64,000 bases of DNA. Source: Fimenecus sp900545625 (GTDB taxonomy: Bacteria > Bacillota > Clostridia > Oscillospirales > Acutalibacteraceae). This document shows, in pieces, positions 33,181-41,781 of this stretch. The position numbers and the translations under genes were made by a program. The stretch covers positions 1,240,001-1,304,000 of the forward strand of contig OZ007023.1 in NCBI GenBank assembly GCA_963931525.1, read 5' to 3'. Numbering within the stretch: position 1 is the stretch's first letter; each line of letters starts with the position of its first letter. The notes beneath the pieces are model-generated. The model was not told the DNA's origin and ran no database searches. It saw nothing but the letters and a program-made list of their open reading frames with translations.

Positions 33181-34311
33181 ATGAAAAAAATGATTTCGAT
33201 CCTTTTGTCCGTTCTCCTTGTGTGCGCGTTACTCACGACGACCGTGTTTGCCGCGCCCGCCGATCCGCAGCGGGCGCTCACCGCATGGCTGCAAAACGCG
33301 GACAACACGCAGTTCGATTATACGGACGCAAGCTATCCTGACAGCCTTGTGGACTGGACGGCATTCACGCTCGCGCAGTCGGGCGCCGCGCCCGACGCAG
33401 CATATGCCGATTATATCAATGAGACCGTCAAGAACAGCTTTGATTCGCTTTATCCGAGCGACCTTGCACGCATCGTGTTGAGTACGACCGCCTGCGGGCT
33501 GGACGCGCGTGTGATCGGCGGGTACGACCTGCTCGCGGCGCTCGGCGCGGTGGATTATGCGTCGCAGATTTATTTGAGCAGCCTTGCATTTCCACTGCTC
33601 GCGATGGATTTCAGCGCATCATTCGATTTCCCCGACAGCACAAAGCAGAGCATTATAAATACGCTTCTTGCCGCGCAGCAGGCGGACGGTGGGTTCCCCT
33701 ATTGCAGCGTAGATGAAGGCTGGGGGATCTCTTCCGACTGCGATACGACCGCTATGGCGGTACAGGCGCTCGCGCCGTATTATGAAACGGACGAAGTCGT
33801 GCGCGAGGCGGTGGACAAAGCGCTCGTATATCTTAAAGCGCAGCAGTTTGATACCGGTGCGTTCGGAAGTCCCGTATTCGGCACCCAAAGCGGCGAGAGC
33901 ACCGCGCAGGTGATTTTGGCGCTGTGCGCGCTCGGATTCGACCCGACCGCCGAAGAATACTGCAAAAACGGCGTATCGCCTGTGGAGGCGCTTGCGGACT
34001 TCATCTCCGAAAACGGCGGCGGCTTGAATTACGCCAATGCCGAGGACCCCTTGACGACCTATCAGCTTTTACAGGCGTATGAGGCCTATGCACGCTTCCA
34101 AAACGGCGAACCGACTTTATTCACCTATACGCCGCGTGCTTCCGAACCCGCAACTGAGCCGACGGTCGATACGACTGCGCCGGAAACCGAATCCGAACAG
34201 CCTGTCGAAACAGTGGAGATCCCGAATACGGGCGCTGCTGTTCCCGCGACTGCTGTTTTGACGGTGCTTGCTGCCGCAGCCGTGCTGACGATGCAAAAGA
34301 AACATGCGTAA
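33181..34311 (+). CDS. Surface alpha/alpha-toroid (prenyltransferase-like) protein under B12 control
   Basis: 376 aa. Signal peptide MKKMISILLSVLLVCALL... with cleavage near 24. Residues 30-315 contain repeated helical units typical of alpha6/alpha6 toroids (QQADGGFPYCSVDEG, TTAMAVQALAPYYET, STAQVILALCALGFDP), the fold of terpene cyclases and of the cobalamin-binding N-domain of transcobalamin and intrinsic factor. A Thr/Glu/Pro linker, an IPNTG motif resembling a sortase signal, a membrane helix and KKHA finish it, so it is probably wall- or membrane-anchored. The upstream cobalamin riboswitch and downstream DUF4430 partner point to corrinoid capture. Confidence 0.8.
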   Translation: MKKMISILLSVLLVCALLTTTVFAAPADPQRALTAWLQNADNTQFDYTDASYPDSLVDWTAFTLAQSGAAPDAAYADYINETVKNSFDSLYPSDLARIVLSTTACGLDARVIGGYDLLAALGAVDYASQIYLSSLAFPLLAMDFSASFDFPDSTKQSIINTLLAAQQADGGFPYCSVDEGWGISSDCDTTAMAVQALAPYYETDEVVREAVDKALVYLKAQQFDTGAFGSPVFGTQSGESTAQVILALCALGFDPTAEEYCKNGVSPVEALADFISENGGGLNYANAEDPLTTYQLLQAYEAYARFQNGEPTLFTYTPRASEPATEPTVDTTAPETESEQPVETVEIPNTGAAVPATAVLTVLAAAAVLTMQKKHA

Positions 34312-35011
34312 CGCGATGAGAAAACAACGCATTTTGCGCGGGTTTACCGCCATGCTCGCCTGTGCGCTGCTGTTGAGCGCCTGCGGCAAGGCGGACAATG
34401 CCGCTGTCCCGACGACCGCAGCCGGGCAAACGGTAACGGACGCGGAAACGCAGACCATTGCCGTCGGCACGACTGAAGCGCAGAATGGGCGGACGCAGGC
34501 AGCCGAAACGGGCGGCGTGCAGGGATCGCCGAGCAGCGCACAGGATAACGGCGCGGGCAGTGCAAACACAGCCGTCCCGACAACGACAGCTGCAGCCGTG
34601 CAGCAGCCCGCAGAACCCGCTGTCGATACCATCACCTTAACGGTCAGTTTTCAAACGGCGGTGGATTACGGGATCTTGAACGACCCTGCTTTTGCAGGCG
34701 TTCTGCCCGCAAACGGGTATTTTCTGCAAAATGCCGCCGTTGAGATCGAAGCAGGGGAGTCTGCCTTAGATGTGCTCAAACGCACGCTGCGGGCGAATCA
34801 TATCGTGTATTCTATTGCTTCGTCGAGCGGCTATGTGCGCAGCATCGGCGGCCTTTCGGAACGCGACTGCGGCGCACAGAGCGGTTGGCTTTACCGCATC
34901 AACGGCGAATTCATGAACTATTCAAGTAAATACTGCAAGCTGCAAGCGGGCGATGTTCTGGAATTCCTATATACCTGCTCGCCCGGCGATGTAGGGAATA
35001 TCCCATTTTAA
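34304..35011 (+). CDS. DUF4430 lipoprotein (transcobalamin beta-domain-like)
   Basis: 235 aa; the ATG at 34304 overlaps the previous stop, with an alternative ATG at 34316. Lipoprotein signal with lipobox LLSACGK. A long Thr/Ala/Gln linker follows. Residues about 110-235 match DUF4430: YFLQNAAVEIEAGESALDVL ..., YVRSIGGL, GWLYRINGEFMNYSS, AGDVLEFLYT. This fold is that of the small beta domain which caps cobalamin in transcobalamin-type carriers. The two halves of such a carrier are thus separate proteins here, co-transcribed under a cobalamin riboswitch. Confidence 0.82.
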   Translation: MRNAMRKQRILRGFTAMLACALLLSACGKADNAAVPTTAAGQTVTDAETQTIAVGTTEAQNGRTQAAETGGVQGSPSSAQDNGAGSANTAVPTTTAAAVQQPAEPAVDTITLTVSFQTAVDYGILNDPAFAGVLPANGYFLQNAAVEIEAGESALDVLKRTLRANHIVYSIASSSGYVRSIGGLSERDCGAQSGWLYRINGEFMNYSSKYCKLQAGDVLEFLYTCSPGDVGNIPF

Positions 35012-35020
35012 CCATATAAA

Positions 35021-35049
35021 AAGCGCACCGGCACGGGTGCGCTTTTTTT
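35021..35049 (+). terminator. Terminator of the B12-responsive unit
   Basis: AAGCGCACC / GGGTGCGCTT with a 5-nt loop and T7. Confidence 0.9.
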
Positions 35050-35137
35050 AGCCTGCCGCACAACTCGACATTTTCGACCGGATTGTTAACAAACTGTAAA
35101 TTCCGATGTCTGCAATATGAAAAAATATCCGTTTTCC

Positions 35138-35166
35138 TTGTTCTTCGCGGCAAGTTGTGCTATGAT
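35138..35166 (+). promoter_or_regulatory. Sigma-A promoter of metF
   Basis: TTGTTC (35138-35143), 17-bp spacer, TATGAT (35161-35166), 63 nt before the ATG. Confidence 0.75.
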
Positions 35167-35229
35167 ACATGGTGCAAATGATGGATTTTCGGCGTTTTTG
35201 CGAGGAAAACGCAGTTTGGACGGTAACGT

Positions 35230-36090
35230 ATGGATCTGATGGAAAAATTTCGCAGCAAACAACTTGTCGTTTCGTTTGAGGTGTTCCCACCGAAAAACGA
35301 CGCGGCGTACGCGCCGGTTGAAGCGGCAGTGGATGCGCTGGCTTCCTTTTCACCGGACTTTATCAGCGTGACCTACGGCGCGGGCGGCGGTACCTCCGTC
35401 AACACGCCGAAGATCGCGGCGCATATCGAAAACGATCTGCACATCCCCGCCATGGCGCATTTGACCTGTGCCTCCAGCGACAAACAGACCGTACACAATG
35501 TCCTCCAAGATCTTAAGACCCGCGGCGTGCGCAATGTTTTGGCGCTGCGCGGAGATCTGCCGGAAGATTTTGTGCCGGACAACGACCATTATCGTTACGC
35601 TTCCGAACTCGTTAAGGCAGTGCGCGAATTCAGCGGTTTTACCGTCGGCGCTGCGTGCTACCCGGAAGGGCATGTGGAGGCTGCAAGCCCCGAGCAAGAC
35701 CTTGAAAACCTCAAGCGCAAGGTAGACTGCGGCGTGGACTTCCTCGTAACGCAGATGTTTTTTGACAATTCCGTGCTGTACAGCTTCCTGTACCGCGCGC
35801 TGAAGAAGGGGATCGATATTCCCGTGTGTGCGGGGATCATGCCCGTGATGAATCCCAAGCAGATCGCACGTTCCTGCAAGCTGTCGGGCACTACGCTGCC
35901 CGCACGGCTGAAAACAGTCGTCGATAAATTCGCTGATGATCCCAAGGCGATGCAGCAGGCGGGCATAGCCTATGCTACCGAGCAGATCATTGAGCTTGTA
36001 GCCAACGGCGTTTCAGGCATCCATATTTATACCATGAACCGACCCGAAGTTGCGGGCGCGATCATGCGCAATCTCTCGTCCATCCTGTAA
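35230..36090 (+). CDS. metF: Methylenetetrahydrofolate reductase
   Basis: 286 aa. MTHFR barrel motifs: VSFEVFPPKND (catalytic Glu), FISVTYGAGGGT, LALRGDLP, TQMFFDN and GIMPVMN. The enzyme reduces 5,10-methylene-THF to 5-methyl-THF, the methyl donor for methionine synthase. It is not preceded by metH here, but lies next to the cobalamin-responsive unit, which fits B12-dependent methionine synthesis elsewhere. No MetV-type Cys partner is adjacent. It is followed 14 nt later by the DUF5685 gene. Confidence 0.94.
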   Translation: MDLMEKFRSKQLVVSFEVFPPKNDAAYAPVEAAVDALASFSPDFISVTYGAGGGTSVNTPKIAAHIENDLHIPAMAHLTCASSDKQTVHNVLQDLKTRGVRNVLALRGDLPEDFVPDNDHYRYASELVKAVREFSGFTVGAACYPEGHVEAASPEQDLENLKRKVDCGVDFLVTQMFFDNSVLYSFLYRALKKGIDIPVCAGIMPVMNPKQIARSCKLSGTTLPARLKTVVDKFADDPKAMQQAGIAYATEQIIELVANGVSGIHIYTMNRPEVAGAIMRNLSSIL

Positions 36091-36103
36091 GGGAGGAAGC
36101 AGC

Positions 36104-36985
36104 TTGTTCGGGTATGTGCGCATCTTTAAACCGGAGCTCAAAGTGCGTGAATATGAGGAGTACAAAGCGGTATACTGTACGCTTTGTAAAACGCTCGGTA
36201 AGGAATATGGGTTTGTGTCCCGTCTGCTTTTGAGCTACGATGCAACATTTTATATTTTGCTTCGCGATTGTGCGGCGGATGGTACACCACAGTATAAAAA
36301 GGGACGTTGTCCGTTCAATCCTGCGAAGGTGTGCAACTATCAGACAGACTGCCCGGAAAGCTACCGCGCCGCTGCGGCGCTGACGGTGATCCTTGCGTAT
36401 CATAAAACGCGCGATGACCGCCGCGATTCTAAAAGTTTCAAAAAAGCAGCGGCAGCAGTTGCCTGTATAGTACTGCGGGCAAGCTATAAAAAAGCGGCAA
36501 AGCGTTATCCGCATTTTGCAGAGATCGCCGCAGCTTCCATGGAAAAACAGCAAGTTCTTGAAGCGGCGCAGTGCGACAGTGCCGACCGAGCCGCCGATCC
36601 GAGCGCTTCGGCGCTCGCCGCGCTTTGTACGGCGCATATGCCGGAAGGCGAGCAGCGCCGCGTGACGGAGCGCATTGCCTACTGCGTCGGACGTTGGGTA
36701 TATCTGATGGATGCTTACGACGACATGGAAAAAGATTTAAAAAACGGCGGCTACAATCCGTTTTTGCTGCAATACGGCGTGACTTCTTCTGAAAAATTGC
36801 AGCAAGACGACGTGCAGCAGGGCGTGCTTCGTTCGCTGTACATGACCGAAAACGAAGCCGCTACGACTCTGGTGCTGCTCTCAGGCGGTGTGCGGCGCTC
36901 GATCCTGGAAAATATTTTATGTGACGGCTTAAACGCGAAAACCGCCGAGATTCGGGAAAAATATCAGGACACACACGCGAAATGA
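36104..36985 (+). CDS. DUF5685 family protein
   Basis: 293 aa from TTG 36104 (GGGAGGAAGC before it), reading MFGYVRIFKPELKVREYEEY. A CTLCK motif near residue 26, a CPFNPAKVC...C cluster near 68-78 and a long helical region ending in DAYDDMEKDLKNGGYNPFLL are characteristic. The family is common in Clostridia, sits beside J-domain protein genes, and has no known function. The conserved acidic DAYDDxxKD motif recalls the metal site of all-helical isoprenoid synthase-like folds, but this is only a resemblance. Confidence 0.82.
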   Translation: MFGYVRIFKPELKVREYEEYKAVYCTLCKTLGKEYGFVSRLLLSYDATFYILLRDCAADGTPQYKKGRCPFNPAKVCNYQTDCPESYRAAAALTVILAYHKTRDDRRDSKSFKKAAAAVACIVLRASYKKAAKRYPHFAEIAAASMEKQQVLEAAQCDSADRAADPSASALAALCTAHMPEGEQRRVTERIAYCVGRWVYLMDAYDDMEKDLKNGGYNPFLLQYGVTSSEKLQQDDVQQGVLRSLYMTENEAATTLVLLSGGVRRSILENILCDGLNAKTAEIREKYQDTHAK

Positions 36986-37033
36986 CCGCCTGAAACGGTT
37001 TTTTGCGACCGATACCAAAGAGGTGAAGACCAC

Positions 37034-37663
37034 ATGGCAGATCCGTATGCCGTTTTGGGCATACCGCGTAATGCGACCGACGAACAGCTCAAAGATGCAT
37101 ACCGCGCGCTTGCCCGCAAATATCAGGAGGATTCTCTCGCTTCCGGCCCGCTTGCGGACGTAGCACGTCGCAAAATGGAAGAACTTGACCGTGCCTATGA
37201 TGCAATCGTTGCCGAGCGGCGCGGGCAGACTGCGTATACGAGCGATCAGTCCTCTTATGCAAATGCGGGCGGTTATAACGCCTACGGCGGCAACGCTTAC
37301 AGCGGTTCGCAGTTTGCCGATGTGCGCGCGCAGATCAACAGCGGGCGTATCGATGACGCCGAGATGATCTTAGACGGCATCCCGATCGGCTCGCGTACAG
37401 CGGAGTGGTATTTCCTGAAAGGGCAGATCCAGCAGCGCCGCGGCTGGTTCGACGAAGCGTATAAAAATTATTCCGCCGCCTGCCAGCGCGATCCGGGCAA
37501 TACCGAGTATGCGGCGGCGTTCAATTCGCTCAACAACAATTCCCGCGGCGGCTACCGCCAGACCCGCGGCGGCGGGTGCGATGCCTGCGATATTTGTTCG
37601 TCGCTGTTGTGTGCGGACTGCTGCTGCGAATGTATGGGCGGCGATCTGATTCCGGGCTGCTGA
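37034..37663 (+). CDS. J-domain-like protein lacking HPD, with Cys-rich tail
   Basis: 209 aa. Residues 2-62 fit a J domain (DPYAVLGIPRNATDEQLKDA, YRALARKY, then a helix MEELDRAYDAIV), but the HPD tripeptide that stimulates DnaK is replaced by QED. A Tyr/Gly-rich linker and a TPR-like helical part (AEWYFLKGQIQQRRGWFDEA) follow. The end is Cys-rich (CDACDICSSLLCADCCCECM). It lies between DUF5685 and a membrane protein gene that starts 1 nt after its stop, the same order often seen in related genomes. Its role may be as a scaffold rather than as a DnaK co-chaperone. Confidence 0.85.
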   Translation: MADPYAVLGIPRNATDEQLKDAYRALARKYQEDSLASGPLADVARRKMEELDRAYDAIVAERRGQTAYTSDQSSYANAGGYNAYGGNAYSGSQFADVRAQINSGRIDDAEMILDGIPIGSRTAEWYFLKGQIQQRRGWFDEAYKNYSAACQRDPGNTEYAAAFNSLNNNSRGGYRQTRGGGCDACDICSSLLCADCCCECMGGDLIPGC

Positions 37664-37664
37664 T

Positions 37665-38219
37665 ATGGGAAAGGATAGTTTTCAAAACACCTCCAAAACC
37701 GCGCTCGGCGGCATCGTAGCGGCGCTTTCGGTCGTGACGATGTTTCTGACGGCAGTGATCCCGACACTGACCTACGCGCTGCCTGCGGTGGCTGGCGTGC
37801 TTTTGGTGGTCATGGTCATCGATGTCGGCAAAAAATGGGCGTTCGGCGTGTATGCGGCGGTGAGCCTGCTTTCTTTGCTGGTGCTTCCCGACAAGGAAGC
37901 CGCCGTGATGTATGTGTTCTTTTTCGGGCATTACCCCATTTTTAAGGCGATTTTAGAGGGAAGGCTGCACGGCGCGCTGCTGTGGGTGCTGAAGTTTGTG
38001 CTTTTCAATGTGTCGGTTGTAGCGGCGTATCTTGTCATCATTTATGTGTTCCAGATCCCGTTCGACGATATGGAAGAGTACGGCAAATGGGCGATTTGGG
38101 CGCTTTTGGGGCTTGGGAATATCGTATTTGTGATCTATGATATCGCGATCTCCCGCCTTGTCACGCTCTATATGCTCAAATGGCGAAAGTCCATACGCAA
38201 ACTGCTGCGGTTCAAATGA
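37665..38219 (+). CDS. Integral membrane protein, ECF-substrate-binding-like
   Basis: 184 aa with five or six hydrophobic helices (ALGGIVAALSVVTMFLTAVI, YALPAVAGVLLVVMVIDVGK, GVYAAVSLLSLLVL, a helix around AVMYVFFFGHYPIFKA, VLKFVLFNVSVVAAYLVIIY, WALLGLGNIVFVIYDI) and a basic C-terminus. The plan and the opening helix resemble small ECF-type S components and DUF2232-like proteins; no substrate can be assigned. It is translationally linked to the J-like gene upstream. Confidence 0.75.
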   Translation: MGKDSFQNTSKTALGGIVAALSVVTMFLTAVIPTLTYALPAVAGVLLVVMVIDVGKKWAFGVYAAVSLLSLLVLPDKEAAVMYVFFFGHYPIFKAILEGRLHGALLWVLKFVLFNVSVVAAYLVIIYVFQIPFDDMEEYGKWAIWALLGLGNIVFVIYDIAISRLVTLYMLKWRKSIRKLLRFK

Positions 38220-38236
38220 ATTCTTACCGACAAAAT

Positions 38237-38266
38237 ACACGGAGCGCTTTTGCACTCCGTGTTTTG
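38237..38266 (+). terminator. Terminator of the metF-to-membrane-protein unit
   Basis: ACACGGAG / CTCCGTGT stem with T4, 18 nt after the stop. Confidence 0.75.
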
Positions 38267-38361
38267 TGCTTTTTAAAATGGCTTTCTTTTCATACACCCC
38301 TTTTCAAAACGGATTTCGTGTGCTAAAATACAAGCAACAAAACGAATAAGGAGCTTGAACC

Positions 38362-38946
38362 ATGCTGACGCAAGAGAGAGTGACCGAAATTTTAAAAGAA
38401 GCGGGCGTGCTTTTAGAAGGGCATTTCCTGCTGACCTCCGGCCGGCATTCCGATAAATATTTACAATGCGCCAAGATCTTCCGCAATACCAAATACAGCG
38501 AGGAGCTTTGCGCGGCGCTGGCGGAAAAATACAAGGACGCGGGCGTGCAGGTCGTTATCGGCCCCGCCATGGGCGCGGTGCAGATGGCGTATGAGGTCAG
38601 CCGCGCGCTCGGCTGTGAGAACTTCTTTACCGAGCGTGGAGAGGATGGTAAAATGACGCTGCGCCGCGGCTTTGCGGTCGAACCCGGCGAAAAAGTGCTG
38701 ATCGTCGAGGACGTCGTGACCACGGGCGGCTCCGTGAAAGAGGTCATCGACCTTGTGCGTGAGGCGGGCGGCGACATTGTCGGCGTCGGTTCCATTGTGG
38801 ATCGTACCGGCGGAAAGATCGATTTCGGCGTGCCCTTTAAAGCAGTGTATTCCGCGCCGGTGACTTCTTGGGAAGCATCGGAATGCCCGCTTTGCAAGGC
38901 GGGCGAGCTCGAGCTTGTCAAGCCCGGCAGCCGCAAGATCAAATAA
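38362..38946 (+). CDS. pyrE: Orotate phosphoribosyltransferase
   Basis: 194 aa. PRTase motifs: GHFLLTSGRHSDKYLQC at the N-terminus, FFTERGEDGKMTLRRGF, and the PRPP-binding VLIVEDVVTTGGSVKEVI. It makes orotidine 5'-phosphate from orotate and PRPP in pyrimidine synthesis. It lies alone rather than with pyrF, behind a probable promoter with a clear TAAAAT near 38322 and a poor -35. It is 6 nt from radC. Confidence 0.94.
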   Translation: MLTQERVTEILKEAGVLLEGHFLLTSGRHSDKYLQCAKIFRNTKYSEELCAALAEKYKDAGVQVVIGPAMGAVQMAYEVSRALGCENFFTERGEDGKMTLRRGFAVEPGEKVLIVEDVVTTGGSVKEVIDLVREAGGDIVGVGSIVDRTGGKIDFGVPFKAVYSAPVTSWEASECPLCKAGELELVKPGSRKIK

Positions 38947-38952
38947 TCCGTG

Positions 38953-39657
38953 ATGGCAGAAAAGCAGTCTGCGCCGTTGCACGGCGGGCACCGCGCGCGG
39001 CTCAAAGCGCGCTTTGTCCGCGAGGGCTTAGACGCGTTTGAGGATCACAATGCGCTGGAGCTTTTATTGTTTTATGCGATCCCGCAGCGCGACACCAACG
39101 AGCTTGCACACCGCCTCATTGACGAGTTCGGCTCGCTTTCCGGTGTGTTTGATGCGAGCGTCGAGGCGCTGATGCACGTGCCGGGCGTTGGTGAGAATAC
39201 GGCGGTCCTCATTCGCCTGATGTCGTCCCTGTTCGCAAAATATGAGCAGGACAAGGTCAAATCCGGCTCGCTTGTGCTCAATACCGCGCAGGCGGCGGGC
39301 GAATATTTCATTTCGCAGTTCATCGGTAAAACCACCGAGCAGCTTTTGGCTGTGTGCATGACGCACAAATGCCGCGTGGTCAATACGGTCGTGATCTCAG
39401 AAGGTACGCCCGACAGTACGCGTATCAACCTGCGCAAGATCGCCGAAGCGGCGATCCAAAACGGAGCATCCGATATCCTGCTTGCGCACAACCATCCCGC
39501 AGGCGTTGCGGCGCCGTCGGCTGCGGATATCGACGCCACGCGCAATATCGTTCTAACACTGCGGGCCTTAGGCATCCGCGTGAACGACCACTTCATTATC
39601 GCGGGCAAGGATTGGTTTTCCATGAAGACCAGCCCGAAGTTTAAATACCTGTTTTAA
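38953..39657 (+). CDS. radC: RadC-family JAB/MPN protein
   Basis: 234 aa; ATG 38953 chosen over an adjacent GTG. N-terminal helix-hairpin-helix region (LMHVPGVGENTAVLIRLMSS), then the JAB metalloprotease-like domain with LLAHNHPAGVAAPSAADID (HxHx9-10D zinc motif) and a catalytic Glu in VISEGTPD. Despite the name, a DNA-repair role for RadC is doubtful. It follows pyrE closely. Confidence 0.92.
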   Translation: MAEKQSAPLHGGHRARLKARFVREGLDAFEDHNALELLLFYAIPQRDTNELAHRLIDEFGSLSGVFDASVEALMHVPGVGENTAVLIRLMSSLFAKYEQDKVKSGSLVLNTAQAAGEYFISQFIGKTTEQLLAVCMTHKCRVVNTVVISEGTPDSTRINLRKIAEAAIQNGASDILLAHNHPAGVAAPSAADIDATRNIVLTLRALGIRVNDHFIIAGKDWFSMKTSPKFKYLF

Positions 39658-39731
39658 ATCATCTCGCGCAAGCCAATGCTAAAAGCGTGTCGGGGCGTCC
39701 CGCCGCGCTTTTCTGTTTGCCGCAAAAACGG

Positions 39732-39760
39732 TTGACAAAGCGGAAAAAACGGGGTATGAT
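39732..39760 (+). promoter_or_regulatory. Sigma-A promoter of uvrBA
   Basis: TTGACA (39732-39737), 17-bp spacer, TATGAT (39755-39760), followed by AGAACAAATGTTCTTTT at 39767-39783. The AGAACAnnTGTTCT palindrome resembles a LexA-type operator of Gram-positive bacteria (GAACnnnnGTTC) and overlaps the start region, suggesting SOS control. Confidence 0.85.
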
Positions 39761-39810
39761 AGCAAAGAACAAATGTTCTTTTCAGACTTTTGATCTGTAC
39801 GGAGAATCCT

Positions 39811-41781
39811 ATGGAAGAACAAAAATTCAAATTGAAAGCGCCTTACGCGCCCACGGGCGACCAGCCCGAGGCGATCGCAGCGCTGACTGCGGGTGTAAAT
39901 AAAGGCTATATGGAGCAGACGCTTTTGGGCGTGACAGGCTCGGGCAAGACCTTTACGATGGCGAATATCATCGCCAATCTCAACCGCCCGACGCTGGTGC
40001 TCGCGCACAACAAGACCCTTGCGGCGCAGCTTTGCTCGGAGTTCAAGGAATTTTTCCCTGAAAATGCCGTGGAATACTTCGTCTCCTATTACGATTATTA
40101 CCAGCCTGAGGCGTACATCCCCTCAACGGATACTTACATTGAAAAGGATTCCGCCATCAACGATGAGATCGACAAGCTGCGTCACTCCGCGACGTCGGCG
40201 CTTTCCGAGCGCCGCGATGTCATCATTGTTGCCAGTGTCTCCTGCATTTATACCCTCGGCGATCCCATCGACTACCGCAACATGGTCATTTCCCTGCGGC
40301 AGGGGATGCAGAAGAACCGCGATGAGCTGCTGCAAAAGCTCGTGGAGATCCAATACGAGCGCAATGACATCAACTTCATCCGCAACAAATTCCGCGTGCG
40401 CGGGGATGTGGTGGAGATTTTTCCGGCTTATGCCAGCGATACCGCGATCCGTGTCGAATTTTTCGGGGATGAGATCGACCGCATCAGCGAGATCAATCCC
40501 ATAACGGGGCAGGTCAAAAATGTGGTCTCCCACGTCGCAATATATCCCGCGTCGCACTATGTCGTTTCGCCTGATAAGCTCGAAACTGCGATAGAAGAGA
40601 TCCTTGCCGAAATGGAGGCGCGCGTCAAGGAATTTGAAAAGGAAGGCAAGCTGCTTGAAGCACAGCGCATCCGCCAGCGCACGGAATACGATATGGAAAT
40701 GCTGCGCGAAACGGGCTTCTGCAAGGGGGTTGAAAACTATTCCCGCGTGATGTCCGGGCGCGCGCCCGGCTCCGCGCCGTTTACGCTGCTTGATTATTTC
40801 CCGAAGGACTTTTTGCTGTTTGTGGACGAATCCCACGTCACGCTCCCGCAGGTGCGCGGCATGTACGGCGGTGACCGATCCCGCAAGGAATCCTTGGTGG
40901 AATTCGGTTTCCGTCTGCCCTCGGCGTTTGATAACCGCCCGCTGACCTTCGATGAATTTTACGAGCGTGTCGGGCAGAAAATTTTCGTGAGTGCCACGCC
41001 CGGCGACTTCGAGCGTGAAAAAAGCGCGCAGATCGTCGAGCAGGTCATCCGCCCCACCGGACTTTTGGATCCCGAGATCTTCGTGCGCCCGACCGAGGGG
41101 CAGATTGAGGATCTGATCTCCGAAATCCGCCTGCGCACCGACCGCGGTGAGCGTGTGCTCGTTACGACGCTTACGAAAAAAATGGCGGAAAATCTGACCG
41201 ATTTCCTGGATACCCACGGCATCAAGGTCAAATATATGCACTATGACATCGACACCATCGAGCGCATGGAGATCATCCGCGACCTGCGCTTGGGCGAATT
41301 TGACGTGCTCGTCGGCATCAACCTCCTGCGTGAGGGCTTAGATATTCCCGAGGTGTCGCTCGTCGCGATCCTCGATGCGGATAAAGAGGGCTTTTTGCGC
41401 TCGGAAACGTCTCTGGTGCAGACCGTCGGGCGCGCGGCACGCAACGCGCACGGCGAGGTCATCATGTATGCCGACAGTGTCACGCCCTCCATGGAGCGCG
41501 CCATTGCCGAGACGGTGCGCCGCCGCGAAAAACAGATGCGCTATAACGAAGAACACGGCATCACACCGCGCACCATTCAAAAGGATGTGCGCGATATTCT
41601 CGAAATCTCCACGCATGCCGAGGACGGCAAGAAGCCGCACAAGCGCCTGAGTGAACGCGAGCGGCAGGCGATGATTGCAAAGCTGACCGCCGAGATGCGT
41701 GCGGCGGCAAAGCTGCTGGAATTCGAGCACGCGGCCATGCTGCGCGACAAAATTCAGGAACTCAAAGGGGAAAAACGCTGA
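39811..41781 (+). CDS. uvrB: Excinuclease ABC subunit B
   Basis: 656 aa from ATG 39811 (GGAGAA before it). Helicase motif I GVTGSGKTFT, the DNA-clamping beta-hairpin YYDYYQPEAYIPSTD, the DESHVTLPQVRGMY block, helicase motifs V-VI (VGINLLREGLDIPEV, QTVGRAARN) and a C-terminal UVR coiled coil (MRAAAKLLEFEHAAMLRDKI). It verifies damage and recruits UvrC. It overlaps uvrA by one base, so the two are made in step. Confidence 0.97.
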   Translation: MEEQKFKLKAPYAPTGDQPEAIAALTAGVNKGYMEQTLLGVTGSGKTFTMANIIANLNRPTLVLAHNKTLAAQLCSEFKEFFPENAVEYFVSYYDYYQPEAYIPSTDTYIEKDSAINDEIDKLRHSATSALSERRDVIIVASVSCIYTLGDPIDYRNMVISLRQGMQKNRDELLQKLVEIQYERNDINFIRNKFRVRGDVVEIFPAYASDTAIRVEFFGDEIDRISEINPITGQVKNVVSHVAIYPASHYVVSPDKLETAIEEILAEMEARVKEFEKEGKLLEAQRIRQRTEYDMEMLRETGFCKGVENYSRVMSGRAPGSAPFTLLDYFPKDFLLFVDESHVTLPQVRGMYGGDRSRKESLVEFGFRLPSAFDNRPLTFDEFYERVGQKIFVSATPGDFEREKSAQIVEQVIRPTGLLDPEIFVRPTEGQIEDLISEIRLRTDRGERVLVTTLTKKMAENLTDFLDTHGIKVKYMHYDIDTIERMEIIRDLRLGEFDVLVGINLLREGLDIPEVSLVAILDADKEGFLRSETSLVQTVGRAARNAHGEVIMYADSVTPSMERAIAETVRRREKQMRYNEEHGITPRTIQKDVRDILEISTHAEDGKKPHKRLSERERQAMIAKLTAEMRAAAKLLEFEHAAMLRDKIQELKGEKR

